A stretch of 64,000 nucleotides of DNA from Nocardia goodfellowii (GTDB lineage: Bacteria; Actinomycetota; Actinomycetes; Mycobacteriales; Mycobacteriaceae). Below are positions 1-7,982 of the stretch, in pieces. The notes under the pieces were generated by a model. It worked only from the letters and a program-made list of their open reading frames with translations. It did no database searches and was not told the origin of the DNA. The position numbers and the translations under genes are program-made. The stretch's first letter is position 1; each line of letters begins with the position of its first letter. The stretch covers positions 2,604,001-2,668,000 of the forward strand of contig NZ_JAGGMR010000001.1 in the NCBI RefSeq assembly GCF_017875645.1, written 5' to 3'.

Positions 1-418
1 TCTTGAGCAGCGCTTGCTGCTCGGCCATGATCATGATGTCCGCCGCGGAGCCGCCGATGCCCGCCGACGGCTGATGCATGATGATCCGAGTGTGCGCCAG
101 CGCGTGCCGCTTGCCCTTCGCTCCGCTGGTCAGCAGGAACTGGCCCATCGAGCCGGCCAGGCCGAGCGCGTAGGTGGCCACGTCGCAGCCGATGTAATGC
201 ATGGTGTCGTAGATGGCCATGCCGGCGTCGACGGAGCCGCCGGGGGAGTTGATGTAGAGGCTGATGTCCTGTCCGGGATCTTCGGCGGCGAGCAGAAGCA
301 GTTGTGCGCAAATGCGATTGGCGATGGTGTCGTCGACCTGGGCACCGAGGAAGACCACGCGTTCACGCAGGAGCCGATCTTGTACGGAATCGTCGAGGGT
401 TGGTCCGGGGGTAGCCAT
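1..418 (-). CDS. clpP: ATP-dependent Clp protease proteolytic subunit (partial)
   Basis: The gene runs off the left edge; about 139 N-terminal residues are present. ClpP is the serine protease barrel that degrades unfolded substrates fed by ClpX/ClpC in the cytoplasm. Visible family blocks are [26 protein letters not shown] with the nucleophilic Ser near residue 90, and IIMHQP with the catalytic His near 115; the triad Asp lies outside the window. I chose the ATG at 418 ([10 protein letters not shown]). An in-frame ATG at 454 would add 12 residues, and neither has a strong ribosome binding site. The neighbouring genes are not tig or clpX, but the left side is unseen, so which paralogue this is remains open. 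Confidence 0.9.
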   Translation of the reverse strand, partial: MATPGPTLDDSVQDRLLRERVVFLGAQVDDTIANRICAQLLLLAAEDPGQDISLYINSPGGSVDAGMAIYDTMHYIGCDVATYALGLAGSMGQFLLTSGAKGKRHALAHTRIIMHQPSAGIGGSAADIMIMAEQQALLK

Positions 419-554
419 CGCCCGAGCGTAGATTTCGCGCCGGAACGGGACCATGCTTCGCTGCTGGCAGCGGATTTCGCTGTAGACGAACCGCTTTCGT
501 GTTCGTGCGCCCCGGTGGCCGGTTATCCTGCCGCCCGCTGGGACAATCACCGCC

Positions 555-944
555 ATGGCTGAGTCGCAGATGTGCCCGTGCCGGCGCGGAGAACCATTCG
601 GCGAATGCTGCGGTCCGCTGCTCGCCGGCGAGCGCCCCGCCCCCACCGCCGAGGCGTTGATGCGCTCGCGCTACACCGCTTTCGCGGTCGGCGACACCGG
701 CTATCTGAAGCGGTCCTGGCATTCCGGCAATCGACCGGAGGATCTCGACCTCGACCCCGGACAGCGCTGGTTGTTCTTGGAGATCGTGCGCACCGAACGC
801 GGCGGGCCGTTCGACGACACCGGCCTCGTCGAGTTCATCGCCCACTACCGCGCCGACGGTGGGCGCGGCCAGTTGCACGAGGTCAGCCGATTCGTGCGGG
901 AGGACGGCGCCTGGGTCTATCTCGATGGCGTGATCCAACCCTGA
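555..944 (+). CDS. YchJ-family SEC-C motif protein
   Basis: A 129-residue protein of the YchJ/UPF0225 type. It opens with a SEC-C-like metal-binding segment, [15 protein letters not shown] at about residues 7-21, followed by the family block [19 protein letters not shown] and an NTF2-like beta-rich C-terminus ending [14 protein letters not shown] motifs bind zinc; the biochemical role of YchJ proteins is not established. It is divergent from clpP across about 135 bp and stands alone. Start: the ATG gives the family-typical N-terminus directly before the cysteine cluster. Codon use is like that of its neighbours. Confidence 0.85.
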   Translation: MAESQMCPCRRGEPFGECCGPLLAGERPAPTAEALMRSRYTAFAVGDTGYLKRSWHSGNRPEDLDLDPGQRWLFLEIVRTERGGPFDDTGLVEFIAHYRADGGRGQLHEVSRFVREDGAWVYLDGVIQP

Positions 945-989
945 CCGCCCGCTAGGGTGGCAGTGTCACCGCACGAGGGGGGTTGGAAA

Positions 990-2294
990 TTGAATCCGCG
1001 GTATTGGTTTCGCTGGTTGACCATGCAGGGCATGCTGCGTTTCGCGGTGCGTAAGCACGCGCGCGCCGGTGACCCGTTCGCGCGATTGCTCGGGGGCGCC
1101 GGGCGTCCCGCCGACCCGTTCGGACTCATCGACGGGTTGCGAGCGCAGGGCCGGGTGGTGCACACGCCGCTGGCGAAGGTCACCGTCGATCACGAATTGG
1201 CCCGGATCGTGGTGCGCGACAACCGCTTCGGCAAGGTGCCCGCGGGCAGCGTCGACAGCAAGGCGGCGGCGCTGATGGCACTGCTGGCCGATCGCCTGCC
1301 GCTGCCGGCGAACCCGGTCGAACCTCCGTCCATGCTGGTGATCGACCCGCCCGAGCACGCCAGGATGCGCCGTCCGGTCACCTCCGCGTTCACTCCGCGC
1401 GCCACCGCCCGGCTACGCGAGCGCGTGGAGTCGGTCACTACAGAATTGCTCGACGCGTTCCCCGCCGAGGGTTCGGCCGACCTGATCGAAGCGTTCGCCG
1501 CGCAGGTACCGAGCGCGATCATCACCGACATCCTCGGCTTTCCGCAGCAGGACCGCGCGATGTTCCTGGAGTGGGGCGGTCACATCGCGCCGCTGTTCGA
1601 CATCGGCCTGGACTGGCCGCGTTTCCGCCGCGCCTTCGCCTCCCAGGACCGGATGGACACCTACCTCGACGCGCATCTGGCACGGTTGCGCCGCGAACCG
1701 GGCGAAGACATCCTGTCCAGTCTCGTCACCTCGGGTGAACTCGACGACCGCGAACTCAAAGCCACCGCCGGATTGCTCATGGCGGCCGGTTTCGAGACGA
1801 CGGTGAACCTGATCGGCAATTGTGTAGTGCGTCTGCTGGAGAACCCCGGCCAGCTGGCGCGCCTGCGCGCCGAGCCCGGCCTGTGGCCCAACGCGATCGA
1901 GGAATCCCTGCGGCTGGACGCACCGGTCCAGAACACCGCCCGCCTCGCTCTGGTACCGCTCGAACTCGGCGGTGTCGCATTGCGCGAAAACACCCTCGTC
2001 GTGGTGTCGCTGGCCGGCGCCAACCGTGATCCCGCCGTCTTCGAGGATCCGCACCGCTTCGACGTTGCGCGCGAAAATGCCAGGGAACACCTGTCTTTCA
2101 GCAGCGGTGTGCACGTCTGCCTCGGGGCCAGCCTGGCCCGCATGGAAGCCACCCATGCCGTCCGCGCGTTGTTCGACCGCTTCCCCGACCTGCGACTCGA
2201 TGGCGAACCGCGGCACCGTGACACGCTCACACTGCACGGTTACGAACGCCTCCCGGTCCAGCTCGGCCGGGCAGCCGAAACCGCGGTCAGCTGA
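990..2294 (+). CDS. cytochrome P450 (copy 1)
   Basis: A bacterial class I-type P450, a haem monooxygenase needing an external ferredoxin and reductase. Visible motifs are the I-helix block AAGFETTVNLIG, the ExxR motif EESLR, and the haem loop FSSGVHVCLGASLARME with the iron-ligating Cys near residue 377. I chose the TTG at 990 (434 aa). It follows GAGGGGGG with 7 nt spacing, and the protein then starts NPRYWFRW, matching the start of the paralogue at 5859-7166 (MKPQYWFRW). A longer reading from GTG at 957 would include the Shine-Dalgarno sequence as codons. The two P450s are very similar along their full length. The substrate cannot be inferred, and no ferredoxin gene is adjacent. The gene ends overlap the convergent esterase by 8 bp. 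Confidence 0.93.
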   Translation: MNPRYWFRWLTMQGMLRFAVRKHARAGDPFARLLGGAGRPADPFGLIDGLRAQGRVVHTPLAKVTVDHELARIVVRDNRFGKVPAGSVDSKAAALMALLADRLPLPANPVEPPSMLVIDPPEHARMRRPVTSAFTPRATARLRERVESVTTELLDAFPAEGSADLIEAFAAQVPSAIITDILGFPQQDRAMFLEWGGHIAPLFDIGLDWPRFRRAFASQDRMDTYLDAHLARLRREPGEDILSSLVTSGELDDRELKATAGLLMAAGFETTVNLIGNCVVRLLENPGQLARLRAEPGLWPNAIEESLRLDAPVQNTARLALVPLELGGVALRENTLVVVSLAGANRDPAVFEDPHRFDVARENAREHLSFSSGVHVCLGASLARMEATHAVRALFDRFPDLRLDGEPRHRDTLTLHGYERLPVQLGRAAETAVS

Positions 2295-3873
2295 AGCCGA
2301 CGGCCTGATCGCCCCAGGCCGCGTGCAGGTCCCCGTCCGGATTGTCCACCACGCGATCGATGGCGTCGATGAGCAGCGTGGCGCGGTTGGCCGGCCGGTA
2401 GGGCGGCCAATGCTTGGACCCGTCCAGCGCCGCGGGCACGCCGTGCGCGGCGAAGGCCAGCCAGCGCCGCATCATTCGCCCGGAAACCTCGCTCGCCACT
2501 TTGCGCCCGCCGAGCCAGAACGTCGGGTCATGGTTCAGCGTGCCGAAATTGCCGAAGACATAGGGCAATTCGGTGGCGTGCCCGGCGCCGACGCGGGCCG
2601 CGCGCAGCATCGGGGTGGCATGGTCGAAACGGTAGGTCCAGGTCGGCGAGTGCTGGGCGTGCGCTTCGGCTACCCAGTGCGCGGGCATGCGGAACGCCGC
2701 GTCGGTCGACATGGCCAGGGCGCCGCGGGTTTTCGTGAGATCCGGATAAGCGGAGGTGATCTCGGCGATGCGCTCGGCCGACATGCCCGGGTGGCCCGCG
2801 GCGACATCGTTCAGCATGAGGTTCACCGCGTCCGGCGTGACCGGCATGATCGGTGAGCGGAACAGGCGGAACAGTGAGGCCTCGTCTTTGTTGGTGCCGA
2901 TGATCAGCGGCATCCGGTGCGAGCGGCCGAGCTGGAAGCGCCGGATCGGTAACTCGGGCAACAGATCACCGTCCACCACCGGGGCTGCCGCCAACCGGCC
3001 GGGCTCCTTCAGCGGCACCTCGTCCAGCAGCACACCGGCCGCCTGCACCAGCCGGGCGACGGGCAGATCGATCAGGTCTGTCGCCTGGGCCGGCGAAAGT
3101 TCCAGAAGTTCCAGGAACCGCCGGGCATTGACCTCGGCTCTTTCTCTGCTGAGCACCGTGGTGGCGGGCGGACTCTGCGCGATCGCCTTGTGGAACAGCC
3201 CGCTGGTCCGCGGCGCGGTCATCAGCGCGGTGACACAGCCCGCACCGGAGGATTCACCGAACAGCGTCACATTGCCGGGATCCCCGCCGAAGCCGGCGAT
3301 ATTGTCGCGGACCCACTCCAGGGCGGCGATCTGATCGTGCAAGCCCAGATTCGGGGTGAAGCCGTCGGACAGCGAGGACAGGTCGAGGAAGCCGAGCGCG
3401 CCAATCCGGTAGTTGACCCCGACCACCACCACGTCACCGGTTTCGGCCAGTTTGCGACCGTCGTAGATGGCCTGCGCGGCGGTACCGAGGCAGTAGGCGC
3501 CGCCGTGCACCCACACCATGACCGGGCGCGGATCACCGGATGCCTTGTCGCCCACACTGTTCGGCGGCGACCAGACATTCAGCCACAGACAGTCCTCGCC
3601 CATGGTCAGCACCGAATCGACCGGCACCATAGTGCCCATGGTCTGTGGGGCGATGTCGCCGAACAGCGCGCAATCGCGGATACCGTCCCAGCGCTCGGGC
3701 GGCGCCGGCGGGCGGAAGCGGTTCGCGCCGGTGACCGGGGCCGCGTAGGGGATCGAACGCCAGACCGCGACCGGGCCGTCCCAGTGGCCGCGGACCCGGC
3801 CCGAGGTGGTCGGTACGACGGGGCCGGCCGCACCTAGTTCGGCGTCGGGTTCGGTTTCGAACTGCGTCGTCAT
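2287..3873 (-). CDS. type-B carboxylesterase/lipase family protein
   Basis: A 528-residue alpha/beta-hydrolase of the carboxylesterase type-B family. The nucleophile elbow is GESSGAG, the oxyanion segment is VWVHGGAYCLG, and the conserved N-terminal VPTTSGRVRGHWDG and WRSIPYA blocks are present. GHATELPYVFGN near the C-terminus contains the His usually assigned to the triad. It hydrolyses ester bonds of unknown substrates; no signal peptide is apparent, so it is probably cytoplasmic. I chose the ATG at 3873 because AGGAGG sits 8 nt upstream; the GTG at 3882 lies inside that ribosome binding site. It is convergent with P450 copy 1, which suggests but does not show a shared catabolic context. 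Confidence 0.9.
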   Translation of the reverse strand: MTTQFETEPDAELGAAGPVVPTTSGRVRGHWDGPVAVWRSIPYAAPVTGANRFRPPAPPERWDGIRDCALFGDIAPQTMGTMVPVDSVLTMGEDCLWLNVWSPPNSVGDKASGDPRPVMVWVHGGAYCLGTAAQAIYDGRKLAETGDVVVVGVNYRIGALGFLDLSSLSDGFTPNLGLHDQIAALEWVRDNIAGFGGDPGNVTLFGESSGAGCVTALMTAPRTSGLFHKAIAQSPPATTVLSRERAEVNARRFLELLELSPAQATDLIDLPVARLVQAAGVLLDEVPLKEPGRLAAAPVVDGDLLPELPIRRFQLGRSHRMPLIIGTNKDEASLFRLFRSPIMPVTPDAVNLMLNDVAAGHPGMSAERIAEITSAYPDLTKTRGALAMSTDAAFRMPAHWVAEAHAQHSPTWTYRFDHATPMLRAARVGAGHATELPYVFGNFGTLNHDPTFWLGGRKVASEVSGRMMRRWLAFAAHGVPAALDGSKHWPPYRPANRATLLIDAIDRVVDNPDGDLHAAWGDQAVGFS

Positions 3874-4025
3874 GGTCCGCACCTCCTGCTCGCGACCCCG
3901 CGAACGCGCTGAAAGTTTGCGGCCACCGGGGTCTGCACCCTCTGATCCCTCTTTCGAGAGTACTTCGCGGGGGTGAGAGCGGCCGGAAACCGCACGGAAC
4001 CTCGGTCAGGCGATACGCTGGCGCG

Positions 4026-4250
4026 ATGCCGAGCTACAACTTCCGGTGCCGGACCTGTGGGGACACCTTCGAGGTGTCCCGGCCCATGGCGGAATCCGCC
4101 GACCCCGCGAACTGCCCGAGCGGCCACGACGACACCGTCAAGCTGCTGACCACCTTCGCCACCGTGCAACGCGGCGGCGGGATGCCGGCCCCCGTTCCCG
4201 CGGCGCGCCCCGCCGCCGGCGGTTGCTGTGGCGGCGGTTGCTGTAGCTAG
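4026..4250 (+). CDS. FmdB-type zinc ribbon protein
   Basis: A 74-residue protein that opens MPSYNFRCRTCGDTFEVSRP, the FmdB/CxxC_CxxC_SSSS regulatory-protein zinc ribbon. The first CxxC is at residues 8-11 and a second metal-binding set is C-x-SGH near residues 30-34, where the family usually has CxxC, so the second knuckle is altered. The tail is rich in Pro, Ala and Gly and ends in paired cysteines (GGCCGGGCCS), a common feature of actinobacterial members. Function is unknown; a regulatory or metal-binding role is usually assumed. The last 4 bp overlap the convergent imine-reductase gene. Confidence 0.8.
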   Translation: MPSYNFRCRTCGDTFEVSRPMAESADPANCPSGHDDTVKLLTTFATVQRGGGMPAPVPAARPAAGGCCGGGCCS

Positions 4251-5119
4251 CGGGGCTTGGCGAATTCCTCGATCAGCACGGGATACTGCTCCCCGCCATG
4301 GCCGGCGGCGACCGAGCGGTCGGCCATCGCCTTGAACAATCTCGGCAGTTCGGCGTTGACGCCGAGCGCCTCGGCCTCCTCGATCAGGTGGCCCATTGCC
4401 CGCACATCGGTCGACAGGGCCGACACCTCGGCCGGATAGGCGCCGCGGTCGACCTGCTCGGCGTATCCGGGTAGCCAGTCCGCCACCCCGGCAGCGATCT
4501 GGCGCGCGAACGGGGCGAAGGTCGCGGCATCCACGCCCGCCGTCCGGAGCATCGCGGTGCCTTGCAACCAGGCGTTGAGCACACTCCACATCATGGCCAG
4601 GCCCGCGACGTCGTACAGGGACGCCAGCCCGTGATCAGACCCGAGATAGGCGACGGTGCCCAGTGCCGTGAGCGCCGGTTCGTGCGCCTGGAAATCCGAC
4701 TCCGGGCCGCTGTGCAGAATCACCGCCTCCGCGGTCCCGATAGCCGGTGGAACCGCCATGACGGCGCCGTCCAGGTAGCGCGCGCCGCGTTGCTCGGCCC
4801 AGCGCGCGGCTTCCCGCGCCTGACCGGCGGAACCGGAGGTCAGATTCAGCAGCGTCGTGCCGTCCAGCTCTGCGTCGGCGAGCAGCTCGTATACGGCCGG
4901 GTAGTCGGTCAGGCAGACGATCGTCAGCGAGCTGGCCCGCAGCGCGTCGGATACCGTCGGCGCGAGCAGCGCACCCGCGTCGATCAGCTGGTCGGCTTTG
5001 GCGGCGGTCCGATTCCACACTGTGGTGGTGTGACCGGCGGTCAGGAACGCTCCGGCGAGTGCCCGGCCCATCAAGCCGAGTCCGAGGACGGTCACCGAGG
5101 CAGTGGTTTCGTTGGTCAT
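4247..5119 (-). CDS. imine reductase-like NADP-dependent oxidoreductase
   Basis: A 290-residue protein of the beta-hydroxyacid dehydrogenase/imine reductase fold. It has an N-terminal Rossmann motif, VLGLGLMGRALAGAF, followed by TVWNRT, the arginine-containing NADPH-discriminating segment. LNLTSGSAGQAREAARW and YLDGAVMAVPPAIGT are blocks I associate with imine reductases, where 3-hydroxyisobutyrate dehydrogenases would carry the catalytic Lys region. The C-terminal helical domain forms the dimeric active site. It probably reduces an imine or a related carbonyl; the natural substrate is unknown. It is divergent from a MerR regulator across a 50-bp gap carrying a palindrome, so MerR control is likely. 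Confidence 0.82.
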   Translation of the reverse strand: MTNETTASVTVLGLGLMGRALAGAFLTAGHTTTVWNRTAAKADQLIDAGALLAPTVSDALRASSLTIVCLTDYPAVYELLADAELDGTTLLNLTSGSAGQAREAARWAEQRGARYLDGAVMAVPPAIGTAEAVILHSGPESDFQAHEPALTALGTVAYLGSDHGLASLYDVAGLAMMWSVLNAWLQGTAMLRTAGVDAATFAPFARQIAAGVADWLPGYAEQVDRGAYPAEVSALSTDVRAMGHLIEEAEALGVNAELPRLFKAMADRSVAAGHGGEQYPVLIEEFAKPR

Positions 5120-5135
5120 GGGACCATCGTCAACG

Positions 5136-5151
5136 TTGATACCGGTGTGAA
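5136..5151. promoter_or_regulatory. candidate MerR operator between imine reductase and merR
   Basis: The 16-bp near-palindrome TTGATACCGGTGTGAA has a perfect ACCGGT core and sits in the 50 bp between the two divergent starts. On the minus strand it lies between a TTGACC -35-like hexamer and TGACGA 19 bp further on. An over-long 19-bp spacer with a dyad inside it is the known layout of MerR-activated promoters. The -10 match is weak. Confidence 0.55.
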
Positions 5152-5169
5152 GGTCAAGTGAGGTTTTCG

Positions 5170-5571
5170 ATGCGTATCGGGGAACTGGGTCGCCGGACGG
5201 GCGTCAACGCACATCAATTGCGCTATTACGAATCCCAGGGCCTGCTGGCGGCGCAGCGCTCGGGTAACGGTTATCGCGAATACGACGAGGAGGCCGTGCT
5301 GCGGGTGCGGCAGATCCGGCATCTGCTCGCGGCCGGGCTGTCCTCCGAGGACATCGCCTACCTGCTGCCCTGCGCGGTCGGCGAAGCCCCGGAGTTGCTG
5401 GGGTGCCCGGAATTGCTGGCCGCCATGCGATCCCGGCTGCTGCGGCTGGAGGAGCAGATGGACCGGCTCGCTCGATCCCGCGCCGCGCTCACCGATTACA
5501 TCGCGGCGGCCGAGCGTACCGGCAGCGAGAACTATCCGCCCTTCGACGAACTGGAGCGCCTGCCGGCCTAG
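5170..5571 (+). CDS. MerR family transcriptional regulator
   Basis: A 133-residue MerR protein. The N-terminal winged helix reads MRIGELGRRTGVNAHQLRYYESQGLL with YREYDEEAVLRVRQI, followed by a dimerisation helix, RSRLLRLEEQMDRLARSRAAL. There is a cysteine in PCAVG and another in LLGCPEL near residue 82, but no classic metal-binding CxC/CxxC tail, so a metal sensor is less likely than a small-molecule sensor. I chose the ATG at 5170 over a GTG at 5158 because MRIGEL is the canonical family start. It is divergent from the imine reductase and tail-to-tail with the Rdx gene (4 bp overlap). Confidence 0.9.
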   Translation: MRIGELGRRTGVNAHQLRYYESQGLLAAQRSGNGYREYDEEAVLRVRQIRHLLAAGLSSEDIAYLLPCAVGEAPELLGCPELLAAMRSRLLRLEEQMDRLARSRAALTDYIAAAERTGSENYPPFDELERLPA

Positions 5572-5843
5572 CCGGTGCGGTCGGCGTGGCCGAGGTCGCG
5601 TTCCGGCGCGACCCGGTCCCGCACCCGCTGCTTGAGCACCGCGATCTCCGGGAAACCGCCGTCGGCCTTGCGTTCCCATACTTGTTCGCCGTCGACGGTG
5701 ATCCGGAAAACCCCGCCTTCGCCCGGAATCAGCGCGACCTCGCCGAGTTCGGTGCCGAAGGTACTCAGCAGCTCCTGTGCCATCCAGCTTGCCCGGAGCA
5801 GCCAGCGGCATTGGGTGCAGTACTCGATCGCGACGCGTGCCAT
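5568..5843 (-). CDS. SelT/SelW/SelH (Rdx) family protein
   Basis: A 91-residue thioredoxin-like protein. The redox motif CTQC is at residues 9-12 after the first strand (VAIEYC). The Rdx-typical GEGGVFRITVDGEQVWERK and GGFPEIAVLKQRVRD, a strand-helix ending, follow. In eukaryotic members one Cys is selenocysteine; here both are Cys codons. It is thought to act as a cytoplasmic thiol oxidoreductase, with unknown partner. It lies directly downstream of P450 copy 2, but is transcribed first on that strand only from its own start 15 bp away, so whether the P450 reads into it is unclear. Confidence 0.85.
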   Translation of the reverse strand: MARVAIEYCTQCRWLLRASWMAQELLSTFGTELGEVALIPGEGGVFRITVDGEQVWERKADGGFPEIAVLKQRVRDRVAPERDLGHADRTG

Positions 5844-5858
5844 GGCGTCAACGCTAGT

Positions 5859-7166
5859 TCAGACCGCCGTGGTCACCGGGGTCTGGGCGCTGCGGCCGAG
5901 CCGGACCGGCAGTCGTTCGTAGCCGTGCAGCGTGAACAGTTCGCGGCGCTGCGGCGGGCCCGCCAATCGCAGGTCGGGGAAGCGGTCGAACAGGGCGCGC
6001 AGCGCGTAGGTGGCTTCCATGCGGGCCAGGCTCGCGCCGAGACAGACATGCACGCCGCTGCTGAAAGTCAGGTGATCCTTGGCATTCGCGCGGCCGACAT
6101 CGAAGCGGGTCGGGTCGGCGAACACCTCCGGATCCCGATTGGCGCCGGCCAGCGACACGACCACGGTATTGCCTTTGCGCAGCTGGATGCCCGCCAGCTC
6201 GATGTCCTCGAGCGCGGTGCGGGCGGTGGTCTGCACGGGGGCGTCGATGCGCAGTACCTCTTCGACCGCGTTCGGCCACAACTCCGGCTCGGCACGCAGC
6301 CGATCCAGTTGGTCGGGATGCGAAAGCAGCTGGACGACACCGTTTCCGATGAGATTGACGGTGGTCTCGAAGCCCGCGCCCATGAGCAGGCTGGCGGTGG
6401 CCTTCAACCCGTAGGTATCGAGCTCGCCCGCGGTGACCAGGCTGGACAGAATGTCCTCGCCCGGTTCGCGGCGCAGCCGTTCGATGTGTCCGTCGAGGTA
6501 GTGGTTCATCACCTCCATGGCGTCGAGCGCGGTGCGGTGCGCCCGGCGGGAGATGCCGACGTCGAGCAGCGGTGTCGCGGCATCGCCCCAGGCCAGGAAC
6601 ATCTCCTTGTCCTCGCGCGGAAAGCCGAGCATCTCGGAGATGATCGCGATCGGCACCTGCGCGGCGTAGGAGGCGATGAGGTCGGCCGAACCGCCCGACG
6701 GCAACTCCGCCAGCAATTCCTCGGTGACCGTCTCCACCCGGTCGCGCAACCGCTGGATGGCACGCGGAGTGAACGCCGACGCGACCGGCCGGCGCATCTT
6801 GGTGTGCTCGGGCGGATCGATCACCAGCATCGACGGCGGCTCGACCGGACTGGGCGGCAGCGGGAATCGGTCGGCGAGCTTCTGCAAGGGCTTCGGAATA
6901 TTGAAGCTCTCCTTGGTGCGGACCCCGAACCGGTTGTCTCGCAAAATCGTCCGGATCAGCTCGTAGTCGGCGGTGGCCCACGCGATCGGCGTGCGCACCA
7001 AGCGGCCCTGGCCGCGGAGCTGTTCGATCAACGGGTAGGGATCGGTGAAACCCTCCGGGCCGCCCATCAATTGGGCGAAGGGCTGCCCGCGCCGGGCTTG
7101 CGTGCGCAAGACCAAGCGGGGCAGACCCTGTACCGAGAACCACCGGAACCAATACTGGGGCTTCAT
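5859..7166 (-). CDS. cytochrome P450 (copy 2)
   Basis: A 435-residue P450 closely related to the one at 990-2294. It carries the I-helix motif GAGFETTVNLIGNG, the ExxR motif EEVLR and the haem loop FSSGVHVCLGASLARME with the axial Cys. The start ATG follows a GAGG/GGTGAG purine stretch. Differences from copy 1 are concentrated in the segments around residues 200-220 and 280-300, where P450 substrate-recognition sites lie, so the two copies may take different substrates. No ferredoxin or reductase gene is close by. The two P450s bracket the esterase, imine reductase, MerR and Rdx genes in inverted orientation. Confidence 0.93.
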   Translation of the reverse strand: MKPQYWFRWFSVQGLPRLVLRTQARRGQPFAQLMGGPEGFTDPYPLIEQLRGQGRLVRTPIAWATADYELIRTILRDNRFGVRTKESFNIPKPLQKLADRFPLPPSPVEPPSMLVIDPPEHTKMRRPVASAFTPRAIQRLRDRVETVTEELLAELPSGGSADLIASYAAQVPIAIISEMLGFPREDKEMFLAWGDAATPLLDVGISRRAHRTALDAMEVMNHYLDGHIERLRREPGEDILSSLVTAGELDTYGLKATASLLMGAGFETTVNLIGNGVVQLLSHPDQLDRLRAEPELWPNAVEEVLRIDAPVQTTARTALEDIELAGIQLRKGNTVVVSLAGANRDPEVFADPTRFDVGRANAKDHLTFSSGVHVCLGASLARMEATYALRALFDRFPDLRLAGPPQRRELFTLHGYERLPVRLGRSAQTPVTTAV

Positions 7167-7268
7167 CTCTCACCAACCTCGTCGTCGCGGATAGTTACAC
7201 CGTACGGATCGCTGACGACGCTGAGAACGTTCTCCGGTCGGAAGACTGCCTATACCTGGGTAGGAGCC

Positions 7269-7979
7269 TCAACGCTGGGCGGTAACCCGCTCGGTGGCGA
7301 TGCGCCGATCCTGGGCCGCCGGATCCGGATTCACCACCTGCACCAGCGACGCGCCCGCCGCCAGCACCGCGACGAACCCGTCGATCACCTCCGCCTCGGT
7401 CTCCCACGGCGTGCTGGACAGCACTCGGTCGCCCTCGCCGAAATCCTGGCGCATGGCGGACAGCTTCGCCGCGGCCAGCACCTCGGCGACCGGCAAGCCC
7501 TCCAGCGCGACACCCGCGCCGCGCGGCAGGAACTGGTCACCGTGCACCCGCACGTGCGTCGCGAAATCGGTGACGCCCAGGGGCAGATCGCGGACCGGCG
7601 CGCCGAGCGGATCCAGGGACAGCGCCGCGACTTCGGCGATGTCGTCGGCGTCGTCGAGGCGCGCGGCCGTCACCAGCGCCAGCTCGGCATCCGGATCCGG
7701 CCGCAGCACGACTTCCGCGCCGGCCCACCAGCAGCCCAGCAGCACCGCCGCGGTCTGCCAATGCGCGGGCAACAGCACCGCCACCCGCGCGCCCGGCGTG
7801 AGGCCGAATTCGTCGCGAATGAGATTGGCGGTTTTGGCCGCCCAATTCGCCAGCGTCAGCCCGGACAGTTCGATCCGGGCGCCGGTGGCGTCGTCGTAGT
7901 AGGTGACCCGGGGGGCGGCGGGTTCGCGGGCCAGGATCGGCTCCAGTACCAACTCGGTCAGTGTCGTGTGCTCACGCAT
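7269..7979 (-). CDS. TIGR03089 family protein (AMP-binding N-domain-like)
   Basis: A 236-residue protein resembling the N-terminal part of acyl-CoA synthetases, with the blocks TYYDDATGARIELSGLTLANWAAKTANLIRD and VAVLLPAHWQTAAVLLGCWWAGAEVV. It lacks the AMP-binding P-loop and the C-terminal domain, so it is unlikely to be an active ligase. This matches the actinobacterial TIGR03089 family, found next to an LCP gene in mycobacteria (Rv3268-Rv3267 as I recall). The start is 3 nt after the LCP stop, so the two are almost certainly one transcript. Function is unknown. Confidence 0.85.
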   Translation of the reverse strand: MREHTTLTELVLEPILAREPAAPRVTYYDDATGARIELSGLTLANWAAKTANLIRDEFGLTPGARVAVLLPAHWQTAAVLLGCWWAGAEVVLRPDPDAELALVTAARLDDADDIAEVAALSLDPLGAPVRDLPLGVTDFATHVRVHGDQFLPRGAGVALEGLPVAEVLAAAKLSAMRQDFGEGDRVLSSTPWETEAEVIDGFVAVLAAGASLVQVVNPDPAAQDRRIATERVTAQR

Positions 7980-7982
7980 TGT

